This document shows, one piece after another, positions 33,661 to 43,990 of a DNA stretch of 64,000 nucleotides; positions within the stretch are counted from its first letter, which is position 1; each line of letters starts with the position of its first letter. Source of the DNA: Cordylochernes scorpioides (taxonomy: Eukaryota > Arthropoda > Arachnida > Pseudoscorpiones > Chernetidae). The notes below the pieces were generated by a model. It was not told the origin of the DNA. It saw nothing but the letters and a program-made list of their open reading frames with translations, and ran no database searches. The position numbers and the translations under genes are program-made. The stretch covers positions 43,148,965-43,212,964 of the forward strand of contig CP092874.1 of NCBI GenBank assembly GCA_030710605.1, read 5' to 3'.

Positions 33661-34295
33661 ATAAAAGTCAACGTATGTATGTATATTTGTTTGTCGGTTA
33701 TGCAGGCTTTCAATACGTAACTAATCTGGTTGATATTTTAACAGTATATAGAGTTGAATCTGGAAAAACATATAGTCAAATTTTCAAATCTCAAATATCT
33801 TTGAAGTTATTTACAAATTTGCCAATTTCACTCGCAACCAGCGCCCCACTGTGGCAACTAAGAGAATTACGTCAAGGACATGTGCAGTGACCAAAGTCAG
33901 AGAAATTTTTTTTTTGCAGAAAGCCTGCTGCATTTCTTCTACCTCGCGTCTCTCAGGTATAGTACTTCATTTAGAAAAGATTTACTAATTGTTTTAAAAC
34001 GATATATAAACGAATATAAGGTAAAAATCAAAGGAAATAATGAGTTTATAGTGTAAATATATAATTCTAATGAATATGAATGATTCTCTAAATATATTAA
34101 ATTGCCATTAAATGAAGGCAATATTTCATACTCTATCTCTCTCTCTCTCTTATAAAGAATAAATAAATCATGTTAAATTATATATTGTACGTTAGTTATA
34201 AAATGTATTGAATATTAATATTATGTATGAATATTTTGAGGATACAATATAGGATATACGATTTAATAAATATAAGATTTAATATACATATATAT
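33661..34295. other. Retroposon-like tail and AT-rich DNA
   Basis: ATATATAAAAGTCAACGTATGTATG at the left resembles the start of RTE/SINE-type repeats seen at 43580 and 56125. The rest is AT-rich with a CT microsatellite at about 34131-34150. No gene is visible. Confidence 0.5.
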
Positions 34296-34874
34296 ATTAA
34301 AAATAGAGAAGGCATCTCCTGACCACGAGCTCATGTGCTTTTTAGATGGCAGAGCGCCATCTAGTGGAGCAAAAATAAACTAAACGCTTATTTAGCTTGC
34401 TCCGTGATATTTGGCCAACCCAATTTCTTGATAAATCAAGAAAAGCCATCCACGAACGCGTTTCGCGCTGTTGGCGCTCGTCAGCGTGGAGAAGGCTGTA
34501 ACCACTGCGACCAAAAAGATTTTTGGTCCCAATGGCTTCCCGAAAAATAAAAAAATGGGTATGTTTTTTTCATGTGTTAAGCGTCTTCACGCAAATTTGG
34601 CCTTAAATACCCATTTTTTTAATTTTTCGGGAAGCCATTGGGACCAAAAATCTTTTTGGTCGCAGTGGTTACAGCCTTCTCCACGCTGACGAGCGCCACC
34701 AGCGCGAAACGCGTTCGTGGATGGCTTTTCTTGATTTATCAAGAATTTGGGTTGGCCAAATATCACGGAGCAAGCTAAATAAACGTTTAGTTTATTTTTG
34801 CTCCACTAGATGGCGCTCTGCCATCTAAAAAGCACATGTGCTCGTGGTAAGGAGATGCCTTCTTTATTTTTAAT
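34296..34874. repeat. 579 bp near-perfect inverted repeat
   Basis: Arms of 267 bp (34296-34562 and 34608-34874) are almost perfect reverse complements around a 45 bp loop. Each arm contains GATGGCAGAGCGCCATCTAG-type sequence, GGTTGGCCAAATATCACGG or its complement, and GCGTTTCGCGCTG. Further single copies of the arm occur at about 34945-35165 and 38300-38565, so it is a fold-back or head-to-head pair of one repeat family ('family B', my name). Transcription through it would give a long double-stranded RNA. It encodes no protein. Confidence 0.92.
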
Positions 34875-34944
34875 ATCAACACCTGACCCACTTATCTTTT
34901 ATTTTTTTATTGTTTTTTTTATATATATGTATATATATATTAAA

Positions 34945-35340
34945 AATAAAAAGGCATATCCTGACCAGGAGCACATGCGCCTTTCAGAAGGCAGAGCGCC
35001 ATCTGGTGGAACAGAAACCAACTATTCATTGATTTAACCTGTTCCCTGATATTTGTCCAACCCAATTTCTTGATAAATCAAGAAAAGCCATCCCCGAACG
35101 CGTTTCGCGCTGTTGGCGCTCGTCAGCGTGAAGTAGGCTGTACCACTGCGATCAAAATAAAATTGCAACGAATATTTATTTCAAATAAAATTCAAACCAG
35201 AACCCTTCCCAGTAGTATAGTAAATATATATAACTTCCTAAAGTTTCACGGCGATTGGATAATCTTACCTTTTAAAAACATTCATCGTGTAAACAAACTA
35301 ACAAACTACGTGTAAAATTATTAACCAATCAAATTCATTT
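34945..35340 (+). repeat. Family B repeat copy with RTE-like tail
   Basis: It has the same order as the left arm of 34296-34562 but is diverged: GGCATATCCTGACCAGGAGC, AGAGCGCCATCTGGTGG, then AACGCGTTTCGCGCTGTTGG. From about 35215 it continues with AGTTTCACGGCGATTGGAT, a phrase also found near the 3' end of family E repeats at 49850, 50750, 52800 and 55370. Confidence 0.75.
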
Positions 35341-35865
35341 ATCGTCGCGACCAGTGCGGCGCCAAGCGGTAAAAGGCTGGAATTAACGCTTTTTGGTTTT
35401 ACATTAAAAAAAAAGCACATTAACCTTTTTAGTTTTGTTAATTATCTATATGTTAAACGAAATCTTCAGCTACCTACATGCAAATTTCATAATGATTGAT
35501 TCTGTAGATTTTGCGCAACGCGATAACAAACATCGATTTTGGATTTCATTTTTATAGATATAAATGTAATACACAAAAAGATATATATATTGGATATATA
35601 ATTTATATTTATATTGCTCAATCTTCAATATATATATACTAGACGAATGAACCGGCTTTGCCCGAGAATTCCCCCGAGTGCAATTTCCTTCATAGTGAAA
35701 GTACATCAATAATAAATAGTAGAAGTTCCATAGAATAGCAATACAGAAGTAACGCATAAACCACAGGCAAAAAGTGTGTGATGGCAAAATTTTAATTATA
35801 TTAGTGTTTAGATATTTGATTTGATTATTTTTTGCAATCCATTTAGTTTTTTCAAAGTCAATATA
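35341..35865. other. Repeat debris
   Basis: A degraded family E-like start (GAACCGGCTTTGCCCGAGAA near 35648) lies in AT-rich sequence with TA microsatellites. No gene is visible. Confidence 0.5.
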
Positions 35866-37365
35866 CACTGGTGTCCAAAAAATAAGAAACTTAACCAATA
35901 TTGAAATTTCTCAAAAGCTAATTTATTAACAATTATAAAATTTAGTATACAAATAGTTTAAACTGTGGAGAATTAGACTAGCTATATGAAAATAAAAAAA
36001 TATTTGAAATTATGAAATATGCAAATTATTACCAACATACCCAAAGCTGAGGTTCAAGATCTTAAAGAAATAAGATATCAATAGGGAGTATGATCACCTC
36101 TAACAGCTATCAAGGTCTCACAGCGAGCCCTCATACTGTTTACCAGGCTTTGGAGGAGGTCCAGGGATAGTAAACCCCACTCCTACAATAGAGCAGTTCT
36201 TAGCTCAACGAGGGTTATGGGAGAGAGATGACGAGCTCCAATACGCCTCCCTAGAGCATCCCACACACGCTCTATTGGATTCTGGTCCGGAGATCTGGCT
36301 GGCCAATCCATCCTTCGAATATTCTCACTCTGGAGATATTCATTGATTAGCCTAGCCCTATGCGGACGAGCATTATCGTCCATAAAAATAAAATCGTGAC
36401 CAATTTGATCTCTATAAGGTCTTAGATAGGGCTCAAGGATCTCGTCCCTGTACCTTTGGGCAGTTAAAGTGCCCCCAGAAAAAATGTGGAGGGGTGTGCG
36501 TCTGCTTGAACTGATGCCAGCCCAGACTAAGAGACTGCCCCCTCTAAAACTGTCTATTTCCCTGATGTTACTGGGATGATAGCGGGTTCCAGGCTCCCTC
36601 CAGATGAAAACTCGTCGAGAATCTGTGTTTAAACTAAATCTTGACTCGTCACTGAAGAGAACATTGGCCCACTGATCATGAGTCCAGTAGTGATGTTCCA
36701 AGCACCAATTCAAGCGGGCTCTCCTGTGAGCAGAGGTTAAAGGGATACAGACCATTGGTCGTCTTGCATAAAGAGCACCTTCGTGAAGCCTTCGGTAAAA
36801 AGTTTGTTTTGAAATTCTCGTTCCAGTAGCACTTGAGAGTTCATTAGAGAGTTGAATAGCTGTCATCTCCCTATGGCGCTTGGCAGTTACGACCAGATAA
36901 CGGTCTTCAGAGGTAGCTGTTTTTCTTTTTATACCAGAACCTTCTTTTCTTTTGATGGTTCCTGTCTCAATGAACTGTTTCCGTATTTGCTGACCACAGA
37001 TTTATTCACATTTAGCCATTTTGCTACTTCAACTTGTGATTGCCCTGCCTCCATTCTTCCAACAGCTCTCCATTTTAAATCATCTGCTAAAATTTTTGTA
37101 AACTCATAATTAACTAAGGATTAAATAAAATTATAATTGGACAATTCTTAGATGGGGTAAACGACACACGCCAAATAGCACACTTATAAAGACAAGCAAA
37201 AATTTGCATATTTTCAATTTTACCGCATCGAATGGTTGCGATAAATAAATTCTACGACGTAAAAATACCTAAATAAATTACTTTTTAGCTTTTAGAGAGA
37301 GAGCGTTGTATATTTTAAAACATATCATTTAAAAACAAAATGTTCTTATTTTTTGGACACCAGTG
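35866..37365 (-). mobile_element. Tc1 transposon, nearly complete
   Basis: A 1500 bp element has terminal inverted repeats CACTGGTGTCCAAAAAATAA on the left and the matching TTATTTTTTGGACACCAGTG on the right, with TA outside each end. One transposase gene fills the minus strand. Element size, repeat length and TA target all fit the Tc1 group. The gene has one frameshift and one stop, so this copy is probably inactive, but the intact ends could still be recognised by transposase from another copy. Confidence 0.95.
36078..37113 (-). pseudogene. Tc1 transposase (one frameshift, one stop)
   Basis: The minus strand begins near 37113 with a helix-turn-helix region (ILADDLKWRAVGRMEAGQSQ, VEVAKWLNVNKSVVSK). 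A one-base shift follows near 36983. The frame then stays open (FIETGTIKRKEGSG, TSEDRYLVVTAKRHREM) and continues as the 227-residue frame 36183-36866. Catalytic DDE residues are visible: LFSDESRF, IFMDDNARPHRA and SPDQNPIERVWD (34 residues between the second D and the E). A stop codon at 36183-36185 is followed in frame by a normal tail, LVNSMRARCETLI...GDHTPY. The enzyme would cut at the terminal repeats and insert at TA. Confidence 0.94.
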
Positions 37366-38110
37366 TAGTTTAAATAGATGGCAGCTTTTCCTCCCAACCA
37401 TCGAGGTACCCGCCCCAGCGCATTAACCCTTGAAATTGCCTTAGTTGAGTGAGTGACTGCAATAGATCTAGACTGCAATGCCCATCTTCTCAGTAATAAT
37501 AAAAAAAAAATAGGTTTATAAAAATTAATCCAAAATACTGGCATGTAAATATTTTTCTTAAAAAAAAAGAGTACATAGAAATTAGGCAAACATGTGTGTT
37601 TTCTAATGCCTGCGACTGAATTTAAAACAATTTAAAAAATATAGATAAAAACAAAGGCCAGAACAAAAATTAATAAAAAAAGAAAGCCATTATTTACCTA
37701 TAGTAACGCTAATTTTGTTAATTTTTTTTAATTGCATTGTGTGCACTTACCGTAACTTAGTAATAAATATTTCTCTCTCAATACTAAATACTTTTGTAAA
37801 AAAAATAACAACTCGAAAAAAAAAAGATATTTAAAAAAAAAGTACGCAAGCACTTGAAAAGAAATGTAGAACGCTCATTGGTCGCTTAATTGGCCTGGTG
37901 TTGTTACTTCGCCTCGTAATTACTCCGCGTTAAAAAAGATTTCTTCAAATGAAAAAAATAAATAGCAAAAATACTAATCAAAATGTAGCCGAAAATTTTC
38001 CTTAGTTTTATAAAAAGCGACATTAAAAAAATATGGTACCAATTGGTTCAGTAGTTTTTGAGTTTATCGCGAAACAGAGAACAGACATTGACTTTTATAT
38101 ATAAAGAAGA
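37366..38110. repeat. Family C repeat and AT-rich DNA
   Basis: From about 37930 to 38105 the sequence matches 50975-51160: ATTTCTTCAAATGAAAAAAA, ACTAATCAAAATGTAGCCGA, then GGTACCAATTGGTTCAGTAG and a TTTTATATATA tail. ACAGACA-type ends and a short TA tail suggest an RTE-like or SINE-like retroposon. The left part holds nothing I recognise. Confidence 0.6.
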
Positions 38111-38179
38111 AAGATAGCTATACTAGCTATACTATCGTATATACAAATTTTCGTAAATACGCTTAACACATGGGAAAAC

Positions 38180-38572
38180 AATAGAAAAAAATCCTCTGCC
38201 ATCTAAAAAGCACCTTTTAATATCAACACCTGACCCATTTATCTTTTATTTTTATATTGTTTTCTCATATGTTAAGCGTATTTGCGCGAATTTGGCCTTA
38301 AATACCCATTTCTTGATTTCTCAAGAAGCCTCTGGGACCAAAAATATTTTTGGTCGCAGTGGTTACAGCCTACTCCACGCTGACGAGCGCCAACAGCGCG
38401 TAACGCGTTTGTGGATGGCTTTCTTGATTTGTCAAGAAATTGGGTTGGCCAAATATCACGGAGCAAGCTAAATAAACGTTTAGTTTAATTTTGCTCTACT
38501 AGATGGCGCTCTGCCATCTAAAAATCACATGTGCTCGTGATCAGGAAATGCCTTTTTTATTATATATATATA
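38180..38572 (-). repeat. Family B repeat copy
   Basis: This matches the right arm and loop of the fold-back at 34296-34874, including TTGGCCTTAAATACCCATTT, GTCGCAGTGGTTACAGCC and CTACTAGATGGCGCTCTGCC. It is a single copy, not a hairpin, and ends in a TA repeat where the inverted LARD copy begins. Confidence 0.8.
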
Positions 38573-39324
38573 TGTGATGAGGTCCTGTTGACTCTTATAG
38601 AATTCTGTGGACTAAATCTGAGATGAGGTATCCAGTCGACTTAAACTATGATGTGAGTCCCTGTCAACTCTCGCTATACTGTGTTGACCGAGAGGAACAG
38701 TCAGGATGGGGAGTTTTCCAGTACCTCTCTGCACCTTGTAAGACCTTTAAAAGTTCTCACAGAGTACAGGCAGTCGTGGTCGAGGCAGAGTGGAAAGCTT
38801 GGGAATGTCCACACAAAAAAACGAAGACACAGTTGCACTGAGAAAGTTCCCGTGAACAGATAAAAGTTGAGCTAGGAGCGAAAGATGGAGATGGAAGAGT
38901 TCTTACTGGTCTACATGGTGGATCAGGAGGACCTTGGTGACAACCGACGAGGGCTTGCGCTGTCAAGTGACTGTATTTATAGGTTAAGACGGGGGCCTTA
39001 TGCGACAGGGGCGTGGATCGTCTGGTGAAATTCTAAACTGGCGCCGTCCTGACAGTTTCCAATCTATCTTTTGATTTTGTTTTGTGACCTCATCTATCTC
39101 GATTTTAGACGTTTCTGACTTCAATCTCTTGCTTCAGCTCAACTCTTAATCCATTACAGAGTTTTATTTATTTACCCTCAGCTTGTACAAAGTACATTAC
39201 ATATGGTGATGTAATGACACATGTCAATAATGCGTATAATCATTTACAGATGTGTTTTTAATATACAACATGAAAATCTTGTTATAAGTTATATATAATA
39301 TGGGGTTGTTGGCTTAAATTACCA
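38573..39324 (-). repeat. LTR of LARD copy 2 (left)
   Basis: It starts TGTGATGAGGTCC and ends AAATTACCA, inverted relative to copy 1. The adjacent interior, TAGATGGGCCCCGGGAGTG, is the same sequence that adjoins the right LTR of copy 1. Confidence 0.85.
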
Positions 39325-40304
39325 TAGATGGGCCCCGGGAGTGAAAGGGTTTATCCGGGTTTAAGCGGGTAAAGCCTCTCTAACACAGGTAAGTAATTAA
39401 AATTTCTTTTAATTAATTTAAACTGTGAGGATTAAAAAGGACTATAACAAGATGATTTGTTTGGATATATAAAAGTGAAATAATAATGACATCTTTGTTT
39501 GACTTTAAAAAAATGATGATTAAAATAAAATGTTGACATAAAAATTCACATTCAAAAAGAATATCGGCGGGCGTTGGAAAGGGTTAGTAGTTGAAGAATA
39601 TGCAATTGTTAGGAGTGCACATGTAAACCAAATACTTAGATCCAGGTGCAAAGCGAGGAAATAGACTTGACGTCTTCCTAGATAATGTTTCACTTGCGAT
39701 CCTATATAAGGGTTACCGTGCTTTGTCACAATTTTAGGATTATTGGGTTGAAAGTTGTTGAAGAAATTTGCTTATTAATATGATTGAAAAGGGTGGTAGG
39801 GCCATGCGAAAAGTAGATTTGTAGCGACAGTAGGTGATCTGACTTGACTTGAAATCAAAGGCTGATTGTGGTCCCTCTAGAGCTGAAAAAAAAGTTGAGA
39901 GTTGAAAAAAAGTGAACGCTTTGTGCATTCCCTGGTGATTGTGCTCTGCGGATGATTGAAATTAACTCTTGAAGCGTGTTCAGGCCAGAAGTTGGGATTT
40001 TTAAATCTGGGGAACTGTGTTCAAAGAGTTTGTTGAAACACGAAATAAAAAAAAATTGTCAAGCAGTACTGCCGCTTTTTTACGATGGTTTGAAGCAATG
40101 GCTGAAATAGATATTGATGAAAAAGTGTAGGGAATTGGTTAAAGAACATGATTGTTGTAAGCGATTGTTGCATGCCCGATAGTTGATGATAAACCTTGTC
40201 ATATAAAAAGCTATTTAAACAAATATAAAATATAGTGAATAAAAAGATAGAAATATGATTACGGGTAAAAAAAAGTTTAAGTGGAAAAAATCAAGTATGT
40301 AATA

Positions 40305-40525
40305 TGTGGTGTTTTGCATAACAATAGTTATGTTTAGATAAATTGTCGAGATATGCAAATAAGGTTTTGCATAGTGTTTGTTTGTTTGTATGTTAATTAT
40401 TTTTATGTATATATATGTATCATTAAATTGTAAATGTTCAGTCATATTAGTGTTATGAGCCAATAAAGGTTTTATCTCTAACTTAGTGGATCTCGGTGAC
40501 CTGGAGTAGTTGTAGAGACACAACA
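40305..40525 (+). repeat. 5' LTR of mini-Gypsy
   Basis: It starts TGTGGTGTTTTGC and ends GACACAACA. CCAATAAAGG within it is a likely polyadenylation signal. Confidence 0.95.
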
Positions 40526-40553
40526 TTGGCGACGAAGGAAAAGTGAGTGAACA

Positions 40554-41948
40554 ATGATGAACATTGAACAATTCAACCCAAACAATGGAAATGAAATCTC
40601 AAGTTATTTAGAGCGCTTTGAATCCTATTGCATAGCGAATGATATAGTAAAGGTCGTTAAAAAAAAGGCAACATTTTTCTCGCTATGTGGAAGAGAAACG
40701 TATAATATAATACGGACGTTGACCTCTCCCAAGAATCCATTGGAAACAGAATGGGAGGAGGTGGTAACAGGGATTAAAAAATATTTTGATCCAACGCCAA
40801 ATATAATAGTGCAGCGTTTTAAATTTACGAAAAGGCTTCAAATGCCAAATGAAACAATATCTGAATTTATAACAGCTCTAAAGAAAATTGCCGAGAAGTG
40901 TGACTTCCCTGATTTGGAGGATAGGTTGCGTGATGCCCTAGTATGCGGTATTCTAAACGGGGAGATACAATCAATGCTGTTAATAAACAGTATGCTAACA
41001 TTTAAAGTGGCTCAAGAGATGGCATTGGCACATGAGGCTGCGGTAAAGAACGTTGCAGAAATTAAAGATGGAAAACCTCAGGAAGAAATGAATGTAATGG
41101 GAAGAGCTGTTAAGGTGAGACTGAGGAATGAGAAGATTTTTAAATGTTTCCGCTGTGGATACACAAATCACAGAGAAGAGCAATGTTTCTTTAAAGATAA
41201 AAGATGTTTTAAATGCCAGAAGTTAGGGCATATATCTAGGGTCTGTAAGAACGGGAACTGGAGGAGCGATCGTAATAATTGCTCGATAGATGAGGAGGCA
41301 GAGGCAACTAATGGCCTTTTTAATATAAATCAAGTGAAGGACACAAGTAACATGCGGAATTATATGGTAAAAGTACGGACTAGCGGTCGAGATATGAATA
41401 TGCTCATTGACTCAGGAACAGGGAAAAATATTATTTCTGAGAAGACGTATATAGAAACTTGGGTGAAGTCAGAAAGGCCTAGAATAGAGAAGGATTCTAC
41501 AAAGTTGGTGCAATGGAACAGACAGAGGTTATCCATTCTGGGTAAAATAAAGGCCGACGTAAAAGTGAACAAAAGAAGTATCACAATGGAATTGCTTGTG
41601 ATCGAAGGTCCGGGCCCAAATCTGATTGGAAGGGAGGCGTTTGACCAGATTGGAATTGGTCTTGAATGGATAAATTATGGCGACAGTGTATGTCAAATCA
41701 ATGAGGTAATTATGGAAAACGGAGTGACAGCAAAAAGACACCAGGACCAATTGATGAGAAGAGTCAAGGAAGAAGTATCGGAGGATGTGGAGAAGGAGGA
41801 GGAGTGTAACACCGAAAGAAGGGGGGAACAAATGAATGACCCAAACGAATCACCGGAAAGGCTGGAGGAAACACCTGGGCCAAGTAGACCAATAAGAAAC
41901 CGGAGACTCCCCGAATACTTAAAAGATTGTGTAACAAATTGGGGGTGA
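40554..41948 (+). CDS. Gag-protease fusion of mini-Gypsy, 464 aa
   Basis: The intact frame starts 28 bp after the LTR and stops just before the polypurine tract. Residues 1-190 are Gypsy capsid (FTKRLQMPNETISEFITALK, LRDALVCGI). Two CCHC zinc knuckles follow, CFRCGYTNHREEQC (198-211) and CFKCQKLGHISRVC (218-231). A retropepsin follows with LIDSGT (Asp about 286) and PNLIGREAF near residue 350. After about residue 390 the protein jumps to what looks like the Pol C-terminus (KRHQDQL, then RRLPEYLKDCVTNWG). Gag and protease share one frame with no frameshift site. It could form particles and mature them, but needs reverse transcriptase and integrase in trans. Confidence 0.95.
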   Translation: MMNIEQFNPNNGNEISSYLERFESYCIANDIVKVVKKKATFFSLCGRETYNIIRTLTSPKNPLETEWEEVVTGIKKYFDPTPNIIVQRFKFTKRLQMPNETISEFITALKKIAEKCDFPDLEDRLRDALVCGILNGEIQSMLLINSMLTFKVAQEMALAHEAAVKNVAEIKDGKPQEEMNVMGRAVKVRLRNEKIFKCFRCGYTNHREEQCFFKDKRCFKCQKLGHISRVCKNGNWRSDRNNCSIDEEAEATNGLFNINQVKDTSNMRNYMVKVRTSGRDMNMLIDSGTGKNIISEKTYIETWVKSERPRIEKDSTKLVQWNRQRLSILGKIKADVKVNKRSITMELLVIEGPGPNLIGREAFDQIGIGLEWINYGDSVCQINEVIMENGVTAKRHQDQLMRRVKEEVSEDVEKEEECNTERRGEQMNDPNESPERLEETPGPSRPIRNRRLPEYLKDCVTNWG

Positions 41949-41953
41949 GAAGA

Positions 41954-42170
41954 TGTGGTGTTTTGCATAACAATAGTTATGTTTAGATAAATTGTCGAGA
42001 TATGCAAATAAGGTTTTGCATAGTGTTTGTTTGTATGTTAATTATTTTTATGTATATATATGTATCATTAAATTGTAAATGTTCAGTCATATTAGTGTTA
42101 TGAGCCAATAAAGGTTTTATCTCTAACTTAGTGGATCTCGGTGACCTGGAGTAGTTGTAGAGACACAACA
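41954..42170 (+). repeat. 3' LTR of mini-Gypsy
   Basis: Same sequence as the 5' LTR, minus one GTTT unit. Confidence 0.95.
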
Positions 42171-42327
42171 TAATATATAAAAAATATAATATTGAATTGA
42201 AATTGATTTTTGGAAAACAATGTTTTTCAATACTAAATAATATTATGAAAAATAAAAGTAAATTTGATTAAAGTTTTTTTTTTTTAAATCATGTTGGATT
42301 AAAAATTTGATTATATAATTGAAAAGT

Positions 42328-42732
42328 AATAATTAATTATAAAAAACACTTTAAAAAGCTTTTATTTAAAATGCACTAAAAATAACAAAATAAATATTTC
42401 TGAAGTATTGCTTTTTTTTCTGAAGGTACCATTTAACAAATAAAATAATAGACTTAGAAATAAAAGCGATGGATGATGATAATCATTTATGCAGCAAATA
42501 GGTATAAATTTAATAAAAGGCATAATATTGCGAATCATTTGCTTCATATAAAATCACATTGATCTGAAATTTATCATTATTGTACCCCACCGCTTTTATT
42601 TCTAAGTCTATCATTTTATTTGTTAAATGGTACCTTCAGAAAAAAAAGCAATACTTCAGAGATATTTATTTTGTTATTTTTAGTGCATTTTAAATAAAAG
42701 ATTTTTTTAAAGTGTTTTTATAATTAATTATT
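42328..42732. mobile_element. Fold-back element with 140 bp arms
   Basis: Arms 42328-42468 and 42591-42732 are inverted copies. The outer ends are AATAATTAATTATAAAAA and its complement. Inner parts include TGAAGGTACCATTTAACAAA. A 122 bp spacer has no gene. The flanking TAAT-type sequence may hide a target duplication. It sits in LARD copy 2, at a point where copy 1 is uninterrupted. This form fits a fold-back or long-TIR MITE of unknown superfamily. Confidence 0.8.
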
Positions 42733-43329
42733 CACGCTATTTTTAGTCGTATATATGCCAGTCCAAAAAAAAAAGCCTTATCACTGAGACGACGTTGGCC
42801 TTAAATAGCTGCAAGCCTGCTCGCAGCAGATTGGTCAATTCCTCGTGGGAGGTTGGAAGTGACGTAAGCAAAATCCGTTACTAACAGAACTGCGTCTCTT
42901 TGCTTTTGGGAACCCTAAATTTATTGAATTATATTACAAAGTTAGAGACACCCAGTGGATTATTGTTAGGGGATAATTGGTACATATAAAATTTGAATTA
43001 TAATTAAACAATTGATTAAATAGTTAAAAGTAACAACATACTAATTGAAAAAGGGGAACTATTTAAAAAGGTGTCGTGAAATGTATGGTGGTATATTGTT
43101 ACACACACACCTATATATATATAATGAATATAAATATATGCGTGATGATATTGGAATAAGAAGACTAAATTATAACAGATGAAATTGATATATTTGTTGG
43201 CTTTTCTCATTTATTTGCTTGTAATTCCAAGGACGTTTTATATAGGAATCTGAATATTTGGATTTCTAATTCCTTCCATGGCTTGAACATTTATTGAAAA
43301 AATCCTTTCGAAACCTCCAGCATTGTCGC
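42733..43329. other. Unassigned insertion DNA
   Basis: This sequence is absent from LARD copy 1. It has a GC-richer part at about 42770-42910 and AT-rich sequence after it. No gene, terminal repeats or tandem structure were recognised. Confidence 0.45.
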
Positions 43330-43575
43330 ATTTTTAGCCAAGAAAAATTTAAATTGACAGGTTCTGGAAAAAATAGTTGTTTTTTAGTCAGAAAATGATA
43401 ATGAAAATATTGCTGTATCATGTTTGATAATCAGATACAAAATTATATAGGGAAAAAATTCCAAAAGAGCAGAGACCACGGGTGAAGCGAGTTCACTTTT
43501 AGTATGCAGAAACAAAATTCTAACAGAAAACATTCATTCTAGTAGAAGACACAAAGCCAGATCATCTATATATAT
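43330..43575 (-). repeat. Family D repeat fragment
   Basis: The minus strand matches 52875-53050 and 55445-55625: GATGATCTGGCTTTGTG/TTTGT, CACCCGTGGTCTCTGC and ATCTGATAATCAAACATGAT. It is a non-coding interspersed repeat. Confidence 0.7.
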
Positions 43576-43990
43576 ATAAATGAATGTATGTGTGTGTGTG
43601 GTGTGTCTGTCCTTTATGCCTGACCAAACCACTCATTGGATCGCCATGAAACTTTTGGAAGTTATTTAGTATAGTACTGGGAAGGTTTCTAGCAAATAAA
43701 ATTTTTGAAATAACTTTTCGCCTAAAAATAATCAAGATAAATATTCTGATTTATCTGTTATAATTCAACAATCTGCTCTAAATATTATCATGCATATAGA
43801 AAAAAATGATTATATGCCTCTTCTTTATGCCGGACCAAACTACTCATTTCATCGCAATTTAACTTTGAGAAATTGTTTGATATACTACCAGAAAGGTTTC
43901 TATCTAATTATTAGTTTGAAAAACCTTTTTTTTCTAAATAAGGATAAATATTAATTAATCTGTTATATTTTCAGCAATCTGATTTATTAT
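43576..43990 (+). repeat. RTE/SINE-like repeat (family F)
   Basis: AAATGAATGTATGTGTGTG, then CCTTTATGCCTGACCAAACC, ACTCATTGGATCGCCATGAA and GTACTGGGAAGGTTTCTAGC match 56120-56345 closely. A second, degraded unit follows from about 43820 (TTTATGCCGGACCAAACTAC). No coding region remains. Confidence 0.7.

Larger units (their letters stand above)
40305..42170 (+). mobile_element. Young mini-Gypsy (Gag-protease only)
   Basis: The LTRs (40305-40525, 221 bp; 41954-42170, 217 bp) are identical except for one 4 bp unit of a GTTT repeat. A perfect 5 bp target duplication, TAATA, flanks the element. TGGCGACGAAGG at 40527 is the primer-binding site, and GGGGGTGAGAAGA before the 3' LTR is the polypurine tract. 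The interior is one open frame. Reverse transcriptase, RNase H and integrase are absent. The element is therefore recent, structurally complete and non-autonomous. It sits inside LARD copy 2. Confidence 0.97.

Noticed and set aside
35470-35898. 142-residue Tyr/Ile-rich minus-strand frame
   Set aside because: It is AT-rich microsatellite and repeat sequence read through, and it crosses the left end of the Tc1 element.
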